NCBI GenBank assembly: GCA_029204225.1
Contig: CM055103.1
Location: 1,877,720 to 1,941,719 of the forward strand
DNA length: 64,000 nt
Source of the DNA: Diphasiastrum complanatum
Taxonomy: Eukaryota > Streptophyta > Lycopodiopsida > Lycopodiales > Lycopodiaceae
Direction of reading: 5' to 3'
A program made the translations under genes and the position numbers. The notes beneath the pieces were generated by a model. That model searched no databases and was not told where the DNA came from. It was given only the letters and a program-made list of their open reading frames with translations. This document shows positions 13,502 through 27,900 of this stretch, one piece after another (the stretch's first letter is position 1; each line of letters starts with the position of its first letter).

Positions 13502-13936
13502 TCAGCCGTTTGTGCTAAGCCACAGCGATCCAATACCATTCACTAGATGCTTTGATCCGTCTCCAAGAATAATGAATCTTGATGGATCTATACTTTGAAA
13601 GTCATACATTATCCATCTTGATGTAACAAAGTGTAAGGTTGCTCTTGAATCTAGGATCACCTCTTGTGTGTCAGGTGTCGACACTGCACACATGTCTGCA
13701 CAGATGTAGGCGGTCGAATTTCCATGATTCGATATTTCTTCGCCCATTTTCGAGCTTTCTGGCTCTTCAATGTAAGATGAACTATTGTTGTTCTCTCGTT
13801 TGTCTTGAGCTTGTTTGTTTCTTGGATTCTGGTAGCAGTCCATGGCTGCATGACCCTTCTTATGACAATGGAGGCACTCAATTTTCGGATTGAGCCAACA
13901 TGAATCGACAATGTGTCCTTCACGTTTGCATCTCAC
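13502..13936 (-). pseudogene. Copia zinc knuckles and protease
   Basis: Two CCHC knuckles in tandem are visible (CKREGHIVDSC, preceded by CVR, and CLHCHKKGHAAMDC). They are followed by an acidic linker and the protease motif VILDSRATLHFV. In intact copia proteases this is DSGAT; here Gly is replaced by Arg, so the protease was probably dead before or soon after insertion. The frame continues through 'FIILGDGSKHLVNGIGS' to a stop at about 13502. Confidence 0.85.
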
Positions 13937-13960
13937 GCATATCTTCTTGTCACCACTCTA

Positions 13961-14710
13961 CTATTTCGGCTTCCCTTTGTTCTTCCATTTGCCTCTGTTG
14001 GCTCCCTCTACTTGTTGGTCTTGATCCTGTTGCCTTCGGTCTGACTCCCTCTTAGGCTTGAATTGCTTCTTAGTCTTCTCTTTGTTGCTGTAGAGAGCTT
14101 GGTTAGAAGCATCTTTGTGAGCAAGGTGCTCACGAGCTTCGACTTCTTCTTGAATCTCAATCACTGCCTTTTCGAGTGTCATAGCTGGATCCTTTGCTAG
14201 CAATGTTTGGGTTGTTTGGAAGGATCTTGGTAAAGCTTTTAACAGATATGTGAGCTGCTTCTTCGCTAATATTGCATTTTTTGCTACGGAATTGTGTAGT
14301 GAGAGGGACAGATCCTTCATCTTTCTGATAAACGAGGTGAGGTCTTTGCCATCCCATTGCAGGTTTGTCAGCTGATCTTTGAGAAGCATGATCTGACTGC
14401 GTGATTTTGTTTGAAATCTTGTGAGTAAAGCATCCCACATCTCTCTTGCATTCGAGAGTACAGCAAGGTCAAGAGTTAGGTTATCTTCAATGGATGATGA
14501 CAACACGGCTACTGCCTTGTCGTTCTTTTCTCTCCATTCGCGTAGCTCCTTGCCTGTAGTTGTAGGCATCTCTTCGGTGCCGTCTACCCAGGGAAATAAT
14601 CCTTCTCCCTTTAGTATGAGAGAGGTCTTAACCTTCCATGCTAGGAAGTTAAACCCTGATGAGTCGAGGATTGTGCAGATCTTTGATTGTATACTGCTTA
14701 TTGAAGCCAT
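13961..14710 (-). pseudogene. Copia gag, 249-codon open frame
   Basis: It opens MASISSIQSKICTILDSSGF and continues with 'NFLAWKVKTSLILKGEGLFP', 'KNDKAVAVLSSSIEDNL', 'AREMWDALLTRFQTKSR', 'LLKDQLTNLQWDGKDLTSFI', 'LKALPRSFQTTQTLL' and a basic C-terminus. This is a typical UBN2-type copia gag. It is still open from its ATG, but two consecutive TAG codons now separate it from the zinc knuckles. In an active element gag and pol would form one polyprotein. Confidence 0.88.
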
Positions 14711-14841
14711 TGTTGTGAACTGTGTTCTGACTTGTTACGGGTTCCTTGTCTTGAATGCTTTGCCTCCTGGATCTGATAGCTCTTTAGCCATATCAGGTCT
14801 CGGATATGAGCTTGTCGTGATGGCTCTGATAATCCAAACAA

Positions 14842-14854
14842 GGCTCTGATACCA
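14842..14854 (-). promoter_or_regulatory. Primer-binding site (tRNA-Met type)
   Basis: On the minus strand TGGTATCAGAGCC, an exact match to the usual copia site, lies one base inside the 5' LTR end. Confidence 0.9.
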
Positions 14855-14855
14855 C

Positions 14856-15709
14856 TGATGCGAATCGAAATGAAACGAAACGCGAATGAATTCGGATGGA
14901 GTTTGAATATGATTGATGGTCTCTGCCTGCTATATCATTCCTACAATCCTCCATAATGTAGATAGACACTGCTGACCTATGTTTCATGAATTAACTCAGC
15001 ATTCAGCAAGATTGAACCTGGGTGCGAAAATAGATAAACAACAAGCGAATCAGATACACGAACAATAAGCAGACAATAATTTAATCGAGACCAGACAACA
15101 TAGAATGATATGTGCATAACATCTACAGTATCATCTATTGATCCTCTTTTGTTTAGGCACTGTGTGACAGACCCAACAGCACATTGGCGTGAGAGAGGCA
15201 GTATTCTCCCACGAATAGTGTCTCGCTTACTAGCGGACTTCTTGGACTTTATGGATCCTGCTTACAAAATTGTCTCGCTCATTGGCAAACTTCTCTATTC
15301 TGTATTTTTCTATCTATATCTGTCTGTATATGTTGATGCGTCTAGCAATGCATATACTCAAAGTGATATTTCTGATTACATAGATTAAACAATCTATAAC
15401 TAATCATAGATTACAAGAGCGGCGGATTAAGCACGTCTTAACGCTATTCTGTTGACGTCATCATATTATATCAGGGGGTTTGTACTTCATGGTACTTTTT
15501 TGATCTTCCTGTTCTTTTGGTGCGTGACATGTCACAAACTTCGACCTTTGGGTGTCACAAACATTTTTGTTTCGCATCGTTTGACCTGCTCTTGTTGTTT
15601 GCGAACTTTGACCTTCGAGATGTTGCAAACAATTTGTCTTCGAGGTCTTGGTCAAGTTGGGAGTCGAGAGCTAGCAGAGCTTTGGTAACAGAAATACTTT
15701 GTTTCTTTA
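14856..15709 (-). repeat. 5' LTR of copia element 9803-15709
   Basis: An 854-bp direct repeat of 9803-10647, followed on the minus strand by the primer-binding site. The two LTRs differ at many scattered positions, mostly transitions, which suggests an old insertion. Confidence 0.9.
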
Positions 15710-17570
15710 GCTATTTCTATCTAGCCAGATGTTCCAAAGAGTAGTTACTCTAATATGCTGCCAAAAAGTATTAGTCTTAGCATCCTCAAAAGTGATATCG
15801 TTCAACAATAAATCTGTGTGGCTGAATCTCTTGAATCTGACATGGAAGCATGCAATAAAGAGGTCTATCACTGATTTCCAAAGAGGAGCATAACAATGAA
15901 AGAACAGATGGATCACATCTTCAACAAATGATTTGCATTTAGTGCAGACATGCGAAACTTCACCTCTGTAACAGACACATACATGAAGAGAACGTTCGAG
16001 AATCGTAAGAGAAAAAATTCTAGGTCTGCCATTCTTGATAGTGTGAAAACGGCGGAATCTGGTCTTCCAAAGGAGGGGGAAGTCGGAAAGGGACTATTTG
16101 GAGTTGAACCAGGTGAAGGTGAAGTTCGGCTCCTTAGTGGCAAAAAAAATAGAGGAATAAGAAATCTTACCTGCCTTATCAAAGGCCTTAAAAATCCATT
16201 TTTTTTCACAATCAGAGGGTAGCGAGGTGGTGAGGGGGCCAAGATCACCGTGGAAGAAAGCATAGGAGAGGAATTTGGATTCCCTGGTGGATAGGCCAAG
16301 ATTAGTTTGGAGACAAGAAAGGCTAAGGGAATAAATAGAATCCATAATGTTAGCCTGAGTGTCAAAGCCTTTCTGACTAAGGTTGTGACAAAGTCTCCCT
16401 TCAATCAAAGCCAAAGGCTTAGAGTTTAATGTAATAGCTTTAGAGAACCATAAGGACTCCAAGGGGGAGATGGAATTGTCTCCATTCCAAAAGGCAAGCT
16501 CACGCATAGAGAGTAGGACTCTGGAGATTGATTTGAATAAGGGGGAAAGGGACAAATCAAGGCAATAGTGGGAACGAGTTAAGTCAAGTAAACAAGAATG
16601 AGAGAGATTCCTCTCAAACAAAGGAAAAGAAGAGAAAATAGTCATCATCAAAAGGGCCCAAGGCTGCGGGCAGGTAAAATTGAAGTGAATTCGCCTGAAG
16701 AGAAGAGAGAGAGAGGTAGTAGTGGAGTCAAGAAGCCCAAAACTCCCTAATTTCTTAAGAGCGGTGCAGATATCCCAGTTAAGGAGGCTAGGACCATTGT
16801 TCCAAAGAAACTTTCTACAAATCTTAGCAATGGAAAGGGAGTATGAGAGAGAGAGAAACCAAAGGAAAAGAAAGTGAGTGAAGTAAGAGGAGATAATATG
16901 TTTGAGAACAATGAGTCTAGCTGAGAAGGAAAGGTCCGATGAGTTCCAGATCAAAACTTTGGATCTAATTCTCTCTAAAATCCAATTGAAGCAATCTCTG
17001 TTGGTGGACAGAGAGGCTCCAAGCGGGAAACCAAGGTATCTGAAGACAGTGCTGTGGGAAAGGATGTTTAAACCCATAAGAAGACACCAATCAGGAGGAG
17101 CATCATGGGAGAGAACAAGAATATCTGATTAATGATGATTGATCATAGAGTCAGAAACATGAGACAACCGGAAAAGTTCAAGAAGGAGAAGAGAAGCAGG
17201 TTGATGGTGAAGTTCAATAATGCATACCAAGTCATCCACAAAAAGCTGCGGTCCAAGAGGAATGCCACAGAAGGAAAAGGGGTGAGAGGAGGGAGCATAG
17301 TTAAGCTTGATAATATGGTATAGAAGAGGCTCAATAGCAATAATAAAGAGGTAGGGCGAAAGGGAGCATCCTTGTCTGATTCCACAAGAAACGGGGAAGG
17401 AGGGGGAAAGAACACCTTGAAAAAGAATAGAGGAAGATGCTAGAGCAAAAAGGGTTTGTATAAGGTTTGTGATATAGTCAAGAAGACCAAAGGAGGAGCA
17501 ACAAGCTAGCAGGTACTTCCAGCTAATTCTGTCAAAGGCTTTGATTTTTGGACGTGCTAAATGCATATGA
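15710..17570 (-). pseudogene. LINE (non-LTR retrotransposon) ORF2 relic: RT end and zinc-binding domain
   Basis: Read from 17570 downward. 'KAFDRISWKYLLACCSSFGL' is the LINE RT motif around 'KAYDRV.W..L'. It is followed by 'CGIRQGCSLSPYLFIIAIEP' and the catalytic 'LGPQLFVDDLVCI' (FADD-type, here FVDD). From 17077: 'YLGFPLGASLSTNRDCFNWI', 'KVLIWNSSDLSFSARLIVLK' and 'KICRKFLWNN'. From 15916: 'MIHLFFHCYAPLWKSVIDLF', 'FWQHIRVTTLWNIWLDRNS', the RT-associated zinc-binding domain. The 5' end, including the endonuclease, is absent, a normal 5' truncation. The reading continues in frame across the copia insertion into 9802. Confidence 0.85.
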
Positions 17571-18539
17571 GCAAAACCATGCTAGACTTCACATTTTAAT
17601 CCATTTTCTTCAAGGTAAAATTTTCCTTTAAATCATTCTCCTGATTGGCCTAGCAAAAATACTTCATATTGATGAATATGCATTTTGGGATCTCTGGCCT
17701 TTTTGTCTTACAAAGCCTAAAAGTTGACAATTCTAGGCCAAAATGCTAAAGTTCTAGGGGTACATGATAGGGTGGATAGCCTTGGCTTCTAAGTCCAATA
17801 TACAAGCTTCTCATACTATGACTTGGTTCTTGGCTTTCATAATAACTCTAAAAGCTCAAAGAAGATATTGAATATTATATTCTTGGCAAACATGTTATAC
17901 CTATGCACTAAAGATAAAATCATGGAAATTGTGTTGTACTTAATTAAGGGTTTGTGCTTGATGTGGGGCCATCATGATAACATCAAATTTGATACTGAGA
18001 CTTTATCGAATATAAAATTTCGTTATGAACATTTTGCCTTGATGCCATGATCTGTTCAAGTAGTCATTTTTTTTTGAAGCTATTTAAAGATAAAAGGAAT
18101 TTCTAAAAAGTTGAAGGACTTATTTATGTAGACCTTCACATCCAAAGGCATTATATTCTTGTTTTATCATGTTGATGGAGGGCTCCTATGGTATAAACGA
18201 AGAATTACAAGTGACATTATGTTGAGCAAGGCAATATATAGAATGTCATTAGAATGCACATTGATGCATGTAGTAAATACTCACTAATTATGATGACTAA
18301 TTATTTTAAGTTTATCTTGAGATTATTGTGGTTGGGATGCACTATTTACCTTATAAACTCTGCGTGCTTATTTACATGTATGTTTAACTTTTCACAGTCT
18401 TGTCCACCACTAAGACTTGATGAGGACTTTTTCCCTATCATTAAGATCTCGAGTTGGAGACTTCAATTGACCACACAAATGAGGACATACAAGAATAAAA
18501 AAAATTCACTCCACTAACACACTTCCATACTTCAAGAAT
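17571..18539. other. Intergenic, no recognised feature
   Basis: AT-rich sequence with only short random open frames. No TE protein similarity or terminal repeats were seen. Confidence 0.5.
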
Positions 18540-23130
<4,591 letters not shown>

Positions 23131-23217
23131 AGAAGAAAACCTTGCTTTCATTGAATAAAAAAACCAATAGCTCTCACACGTGCAAGATTCTCAAGCCAAA
23201 AATTATGCTGACCGAGT

Positions 23218-23218
<1 letters not shown>

Positions 23219-23293
<75 letters not shown>
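23219..23293. repeat. (CT)n microsatellite
   Basis: A pure CT array of about 75 bp. Confidence 0.97.
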
Positions 23294-23295
<2 letters not shown>

Positions 23296-23447
23296 TGTGT
23301 AGGCGCGTGCAGGCCACTTTAGTGGATGTACATGTGGTCCTCAAGATGCTCATGTCACTCCAAAATTTAGGTGAACATGTGGTCCTCAAAGACTCAATCT
23401 TGGATCCTTTTGTAACTACTCGGTGTTCCAAACCTTTGCCACCCTTG

Positions 23448-23563
23448 CCATTGGTAGTAGGTTGTGGCCACCACTACAACCCTAGATAAGCCACTAGCAA
23501 TGGCTTTATGGTAGTAGGTTGTGGCCACCACTACAACCATGGATATGCCACTAGCAATGCCTT
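23448..23563. repeat. Direct duplication, two ~60-bp units
   Basis: The segment GGTAGTAGGTTGTGGCCACC plus the following ~35 bp (ACTACAACC, GCCACTAGCAATG) occurs at about 23451 and again at about 23511 with a few changes. It lies just before the GA array at 23574. Confidence 0.85.
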
Positions 23564-23570
23564 CTCAATC

Positions 23571-23573
<3 letters not shown>

Positions 23574-23636
<63 letters not shown>
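23574..23636. repeat. (GA)n microsatellite
   Basis: A pure GA array of about 63 bp, opposite in strand sense to the CT array 280 bp upstream. Confidence 0.97.
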
Positions 23637-23640
<4 letters not shown>

Positions 23641-24161
23641 ACTATTTTGATGATCATGGATCCTCGTCTCTTACTGGCATGGGACCAGGTAATGCCTGAT
23701 GCCTTGTAATGGCTGACACATGTGCACAAAGGCCCAAAGACTTGAAAACAAGCCACATGCGAAAAGTGGGGGCTTTTCTCCATGGCGAAAACTCAAGATC
23801 TTTCACTCCACCATATATATCAAAACCTCCGTGTTTGCACATGCACAAGGATGAGCCCGATAAGTTTTGGGCCTATTCAAATTATCATATGCACATGGTA
23901 GGGAAGGACGAGACAAACATATGACCAATGATGCCTACTATTGGAGATTTACAAATATAGTGTATTTGGTTTTATGTAGGATTGGTTATGGGATAATGTT
24001 AATAGAGTTTATGATTTTACAAGTGTTAACCTCCAAGTCTTCTTACCCACTCTACATGTTCCTCGATAGGTGTCACACAATGAAGTGTGCAGGGCTGATC
24101 ACCCGGTTTCATGTCCCCACCACTAAACGATGAGAGGTTTGAGGATTTCTTTTCTTGCTTG

Positions 24162-24381
24162 TGGGTGGCTTGCTCGCGTGTGCGAAGCATCACACATGTG
24201 TCCCAGTTGATTCGTGCGTGCTTTCTTGACATATGGGCCGGCTCGCGTGTGCAAATCGTCACATATGTCTCCCCCCTGATTCGTGCGTGCTTTCTTGACA
24301 TGTGGGCCGACTCGCCCACATGTGCGAAGTGTCATATCTGTCTCCTAACTTATCCATGCGTGCTCTCTTGACACGTGGCAA
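24162..24381. repeat. Tandem repeat, three ~70-bp units
   Basis: Each unit carries GGCTCGC(GTGTGCGAA), a TCACATATGTCTCCC-like part, GATTCGTGCGTGCTTTCTTG and ACATGTGGGCC. The three units are consecutive (about 24162-24231, 24232-24301, 24302-24381) and diverge slightly. The array ends about 440 bp upstream of the TRM-type gene start codon, so it lies in the likely promoter region. Confidence 0.85.
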
Positions 24382-24816
24382 ATCGCTATTGGCTGATGGA
24401 ATGTTTTGGGTTTTTTGTAGGGAGGGCACAAGACTTTGAAGCTACTCACAAGTTTTAGTTTGGATCAACAAAGTTGTGAGCTGATGAGTATGCATGTGTG
24501 TAGAAATGGGATGAATCCTCCACATGGGTTAGAAACACAAGGAGCTTCTAATTGGATAATTGTATCCAATTCTCTGTGATCTATGAAGATCATACAATAG
24601 TAGTAACAGAAATTGTGTGTGATCTATGAAGATAACACAACATTCAACATGATAGTGAGCTTGATGGTTTGGAATTGGAGAGGGTGGCACTAAATTGTAA
24701 CGCTGACAATAGCTCAGATCTTTCTTTCAGTTGGCGTTTATTGGGTTTTTAGAACAGTTGCTCCTTCATCCATTCAATGTGTTTAGAACTGAAAATAATG
24801 TCCTAAAGTGGTAGAG
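24382..24816 (+). promoter_or_regulatory. Upstream region of the TRM-type gene (promoter/5' UTR, unresolved)
   Basis: This stretch has no open frame or repeat. It must hold the 5' UTR and core promoter if there is no further upstream exon, but no convincing TATA box or transcription start can be fixed by eye. A stop codon (TAA at 24796) lies in frame just before the ATG. Confidence 0.4.
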
Positions 24817-24961
24817 ATGGTAGACAAGATCAAGATGTCAAAGAAACTAATAGATATGCTTTCTGATGAGTCTGAGATGGAAAGAAGAGTAGGATGCATG
24901 AGAGGAGTTGGTCATATTTTTGAGAGACAATCAAGGCCCTCACTTCAGCAAAGAATCTTCA
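24817..24961 (+). CDS. TRM-like gene, exon 1
   Basis: Codes for residues 1-48 plus one base. The donor is TTCA|GTTAGT. It contains the conserved GCMRGVGHIFERQ segment. Confidence 0.85.
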
Positions 24962-27900
24962 GTTAGTCTCTTTCTCTATCTCTGTCTGTAAATCAAAGTA
25001 GTCATCCTTTGTTGTTTCATGATCCTTTGTTACATATTTGGAGCAGTAGGACTTAGCTTCTGTATTGCATCTAATTCCATTTCTGTCCCTTTTGCTAATA
25101 TTTGACAGGGAGGAGAACAAATTTCTCAAATAACACGAATGATGAATACTATCATGTGGTAAGCACTACAGCTGCAGATTTTGCTGTCTTTTCTATAAGA
25201 AACTGGTAACATAAATAAGCAGGAGCATGTAAGAAATAAGCTTTATATCTGCACTACTTTCCTTCATGACCTGTGCGGATATGGGCATGGATGTAGTAGT
25301 GTTATTGCTGTGCTTTCAATCCTCAATTGTGGGTTTATATCCCCACCGATATGGCCTGTTTAGACATACACAATAGAAACATTGCGACGAAATTCATGAA
25401 TTTAAGCATAAACGTAGAACAAGCAACAAAATGTCTTTCTGGTATGTGTGTTATTCTGAAACATGTATTGTGTTTCTACAGTCAAGTGATGATATTCAGC
25501 CAATTGCCCAGCGGAAAGGATCTCTTCCAATCAAAAAATTATATCGAACTGCTTCGTTTGATGCTAGTAATCCTCCAAGCGCATCCTTGCTTTGTCAAGG
25601 ATTCCCGTCGCCCATGCAACACTCGTTTGAATCTGAAGAAATATTACAGCCTTCTGTATTAGCCGGTTCTCCATTGTATTTCCACAATAGTCCAACATCA
25701 TATCCACAAAAAGGGCAAAAAGCTGTCAATCATAACAAGATATCTCGTTTTGAATTTGATGAAGAAGTAATAAATAGGTTTCTTGGTGAGGAATCAAAAG
25801 AATCTTCTAGCTACAAAGGAAGGCAAACACATTATCCTGACTTCAGAGAGGTTGGAGAAGGGGCTTTTGCACCTTTTGATGACCAATCGACAAAGACCTC
25901 TGATGAGGGTAGAAATAGTTCATCACAAACATTTGATTCTGATGGTTTTCAGAAGCATATTCAAGAGTCAAATGATTTGGTGTCATCTTGGTTAGGCTGT
26001 CGAGAAAGAGCGATCGATGATCTAAAAGAGTCCTTAAGATTGCTCGGTAAGCTCAAGGACCAAGAATTTAACAATGTGAACTCCAAATTAACAAGTCAGC
26101 ATCCTCTAGATTTCAAAAAAGCATCTCAGCATACGCAGAGAGGGGCTTCAAGGCATGCCATTGAGGAATGCTTACAGGAAATATCGCATGCGGATTCTAA
26201 AGCACTCATCAAAATAGGAAAAAAAGCGAAGGAATCTTCTCGACGTGTGCAGGGTACAAGAGAAGGAAATGGAAGTTCGGTTGATAGCAAAGGCTTGGGC
26301 AGTGAATTTCAAGACGAGAAAGCGCCACCTAGGATCGTGTTGGAGGGTAGAAAATCTATTCGGCATATTCCTAGACCTGAAATTTCTGCCAAAACTGGAT
26401 TGTATAATAGAGAAATTTCAGGCATCTTTCCTGAAAGGACAGATGATCCCAAAGGAAAATATGACTCTTGCAGTCGGGGCCACAACAGAGCAATGGTGTC
26501 AGAAATTGTCATCAATGCTGAGAAACACAAGCGTGCACCAAATGTGATAGCACGCCTCATGGGACTTGATGCCATGCATGAAACCAAAGGTTTTGCTCTA
26601 CCAGAATCAGAGAAGAGACCTACTTCAAATGCAGCTCCCCAACAAGAGGCATTGTACAACAAACCTCAAAAGGAAACATCAAAAAAGCAGGTAGTGGATA
26701 AGATCTTATCACCCAAAAGAGAGAAAGATGTTCAAAATCTAAATTCTCAACCCAAGAATGAGTGTTCAAATGGTGAGACACTTGAACGGTCTAAGGGCTT
26801 CCAATCAGTAGAAGATGGCAAAACTCAGAATAAAGCTTTTCTCAAGCCACAATCTATGGAAACAACTACTCATCTTGAGATGTTGAATGGCCAAAGACAT
26901 ACCGAGGATGCCAGTTATGTGACTTGCAAGCAACAGGAAGACACTCTCAAATCTGTCGCAGCCCCAAGATATAAAACGGACAGTACAATCAAGTTTTCAC
27001 AAAAAACGAATGACCTAGGCAGTGCTACTTTGCAGAAGACTTCTCATGAAAATAGACAATTTGAAGCACACGTCGATCATCAGAAACTGCAAAATCAGAA
27101 TTCTGTCTCAATTATGAGGCCGGGCTTGGATGACGAGATGGAGACTCGATTTCGGCAATTGCGCCTTCAGAATGCACTTGATGAGCATAAAACTTTGAGG
27201 GAAATCCTAGAGACAATGCAGTTGAAAGGATTGTTACAGAGTCCCCAGTCAAAGAGAATACAAGAAATTCAGCATCAAAAATCAATCGATGATGTTCCGC
27301 AAACAAAGCCTGAACATGAAAACGTTGGGTCAAAAATCAAGGATTTCAGAAGTAAGGATCTTTCAGCTGACAAACAGGAGAATCCAACAAATATGGGCCA
27401 TAAACGACATCGTATAAGCTCTACTGAAAGTTTATCTGAGACTTCTTATGACAAAAGAAATTATAAAGAAGCTGCCATAGTTGTCATAAAGCCAATTTTA
27501 GGACTAGAAGCAAGCAAGTTCATAGCTCCCTCACATGATCCTTCAGAAATGCAAAATTCTAGAAGTCGCGTAATTGCGGCATCGTTTAAAGCTGGCACAG
27601 AACAAGGACAGATACTGGAAAGCAAGAAAAACAGTAAGAAAAAAGTGAATGGAAACTGTGAGACGAATGGTAAGATCTCAAAGAGTAGGAAAATCTCACT
27701 TTTATTTGTGAATGCAGAAGATAGTCAGACCACTGAAAATGAGGGCCTTCAAATTCAGGATTCTGAGCTGCTGGAGAAGAGTGAAGAGCTTTCTCCAGCA
27801 CCACCTATCTTCCAACTTCTTGCTTCAGTGCCTAAGCCGCAATTTCTGGGTAAGGATCAAAATATTGGAGGAACCGATTCTGGTGATTTAGTGAGAAATT

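Larger units (their letters stand above)
9803..15709 (-). mobile_element. Nearly full-length Ty1/copia retrotransposon
   Basis: LTRs lie at 9803-10647 (3') and 14856-15709 (5'), with a primer-binding site and a polypurine tract in the right places. A perfect 5-bp target-site duplication GCTAT occurs at 9798-9802 and 15710-15714. Domain order on the minus strand is gag, two zinc knuckles, protease, integrase, RT, RNase H, which is canonical copia order. The frame is broken by several stops (for example two TAGs after gag near 13957). Two outer LTR ends have mutated (TG to TA at 9803; start TG to TA at 15709). The element landed in a LINE. Confidence 0.95.

Noticed and set aside
24162-24381. 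CRISPR array
   Set aside because: Three contiguous diverged units without unique spacers in a plant nuclear context; an ordinary tandem repeat.
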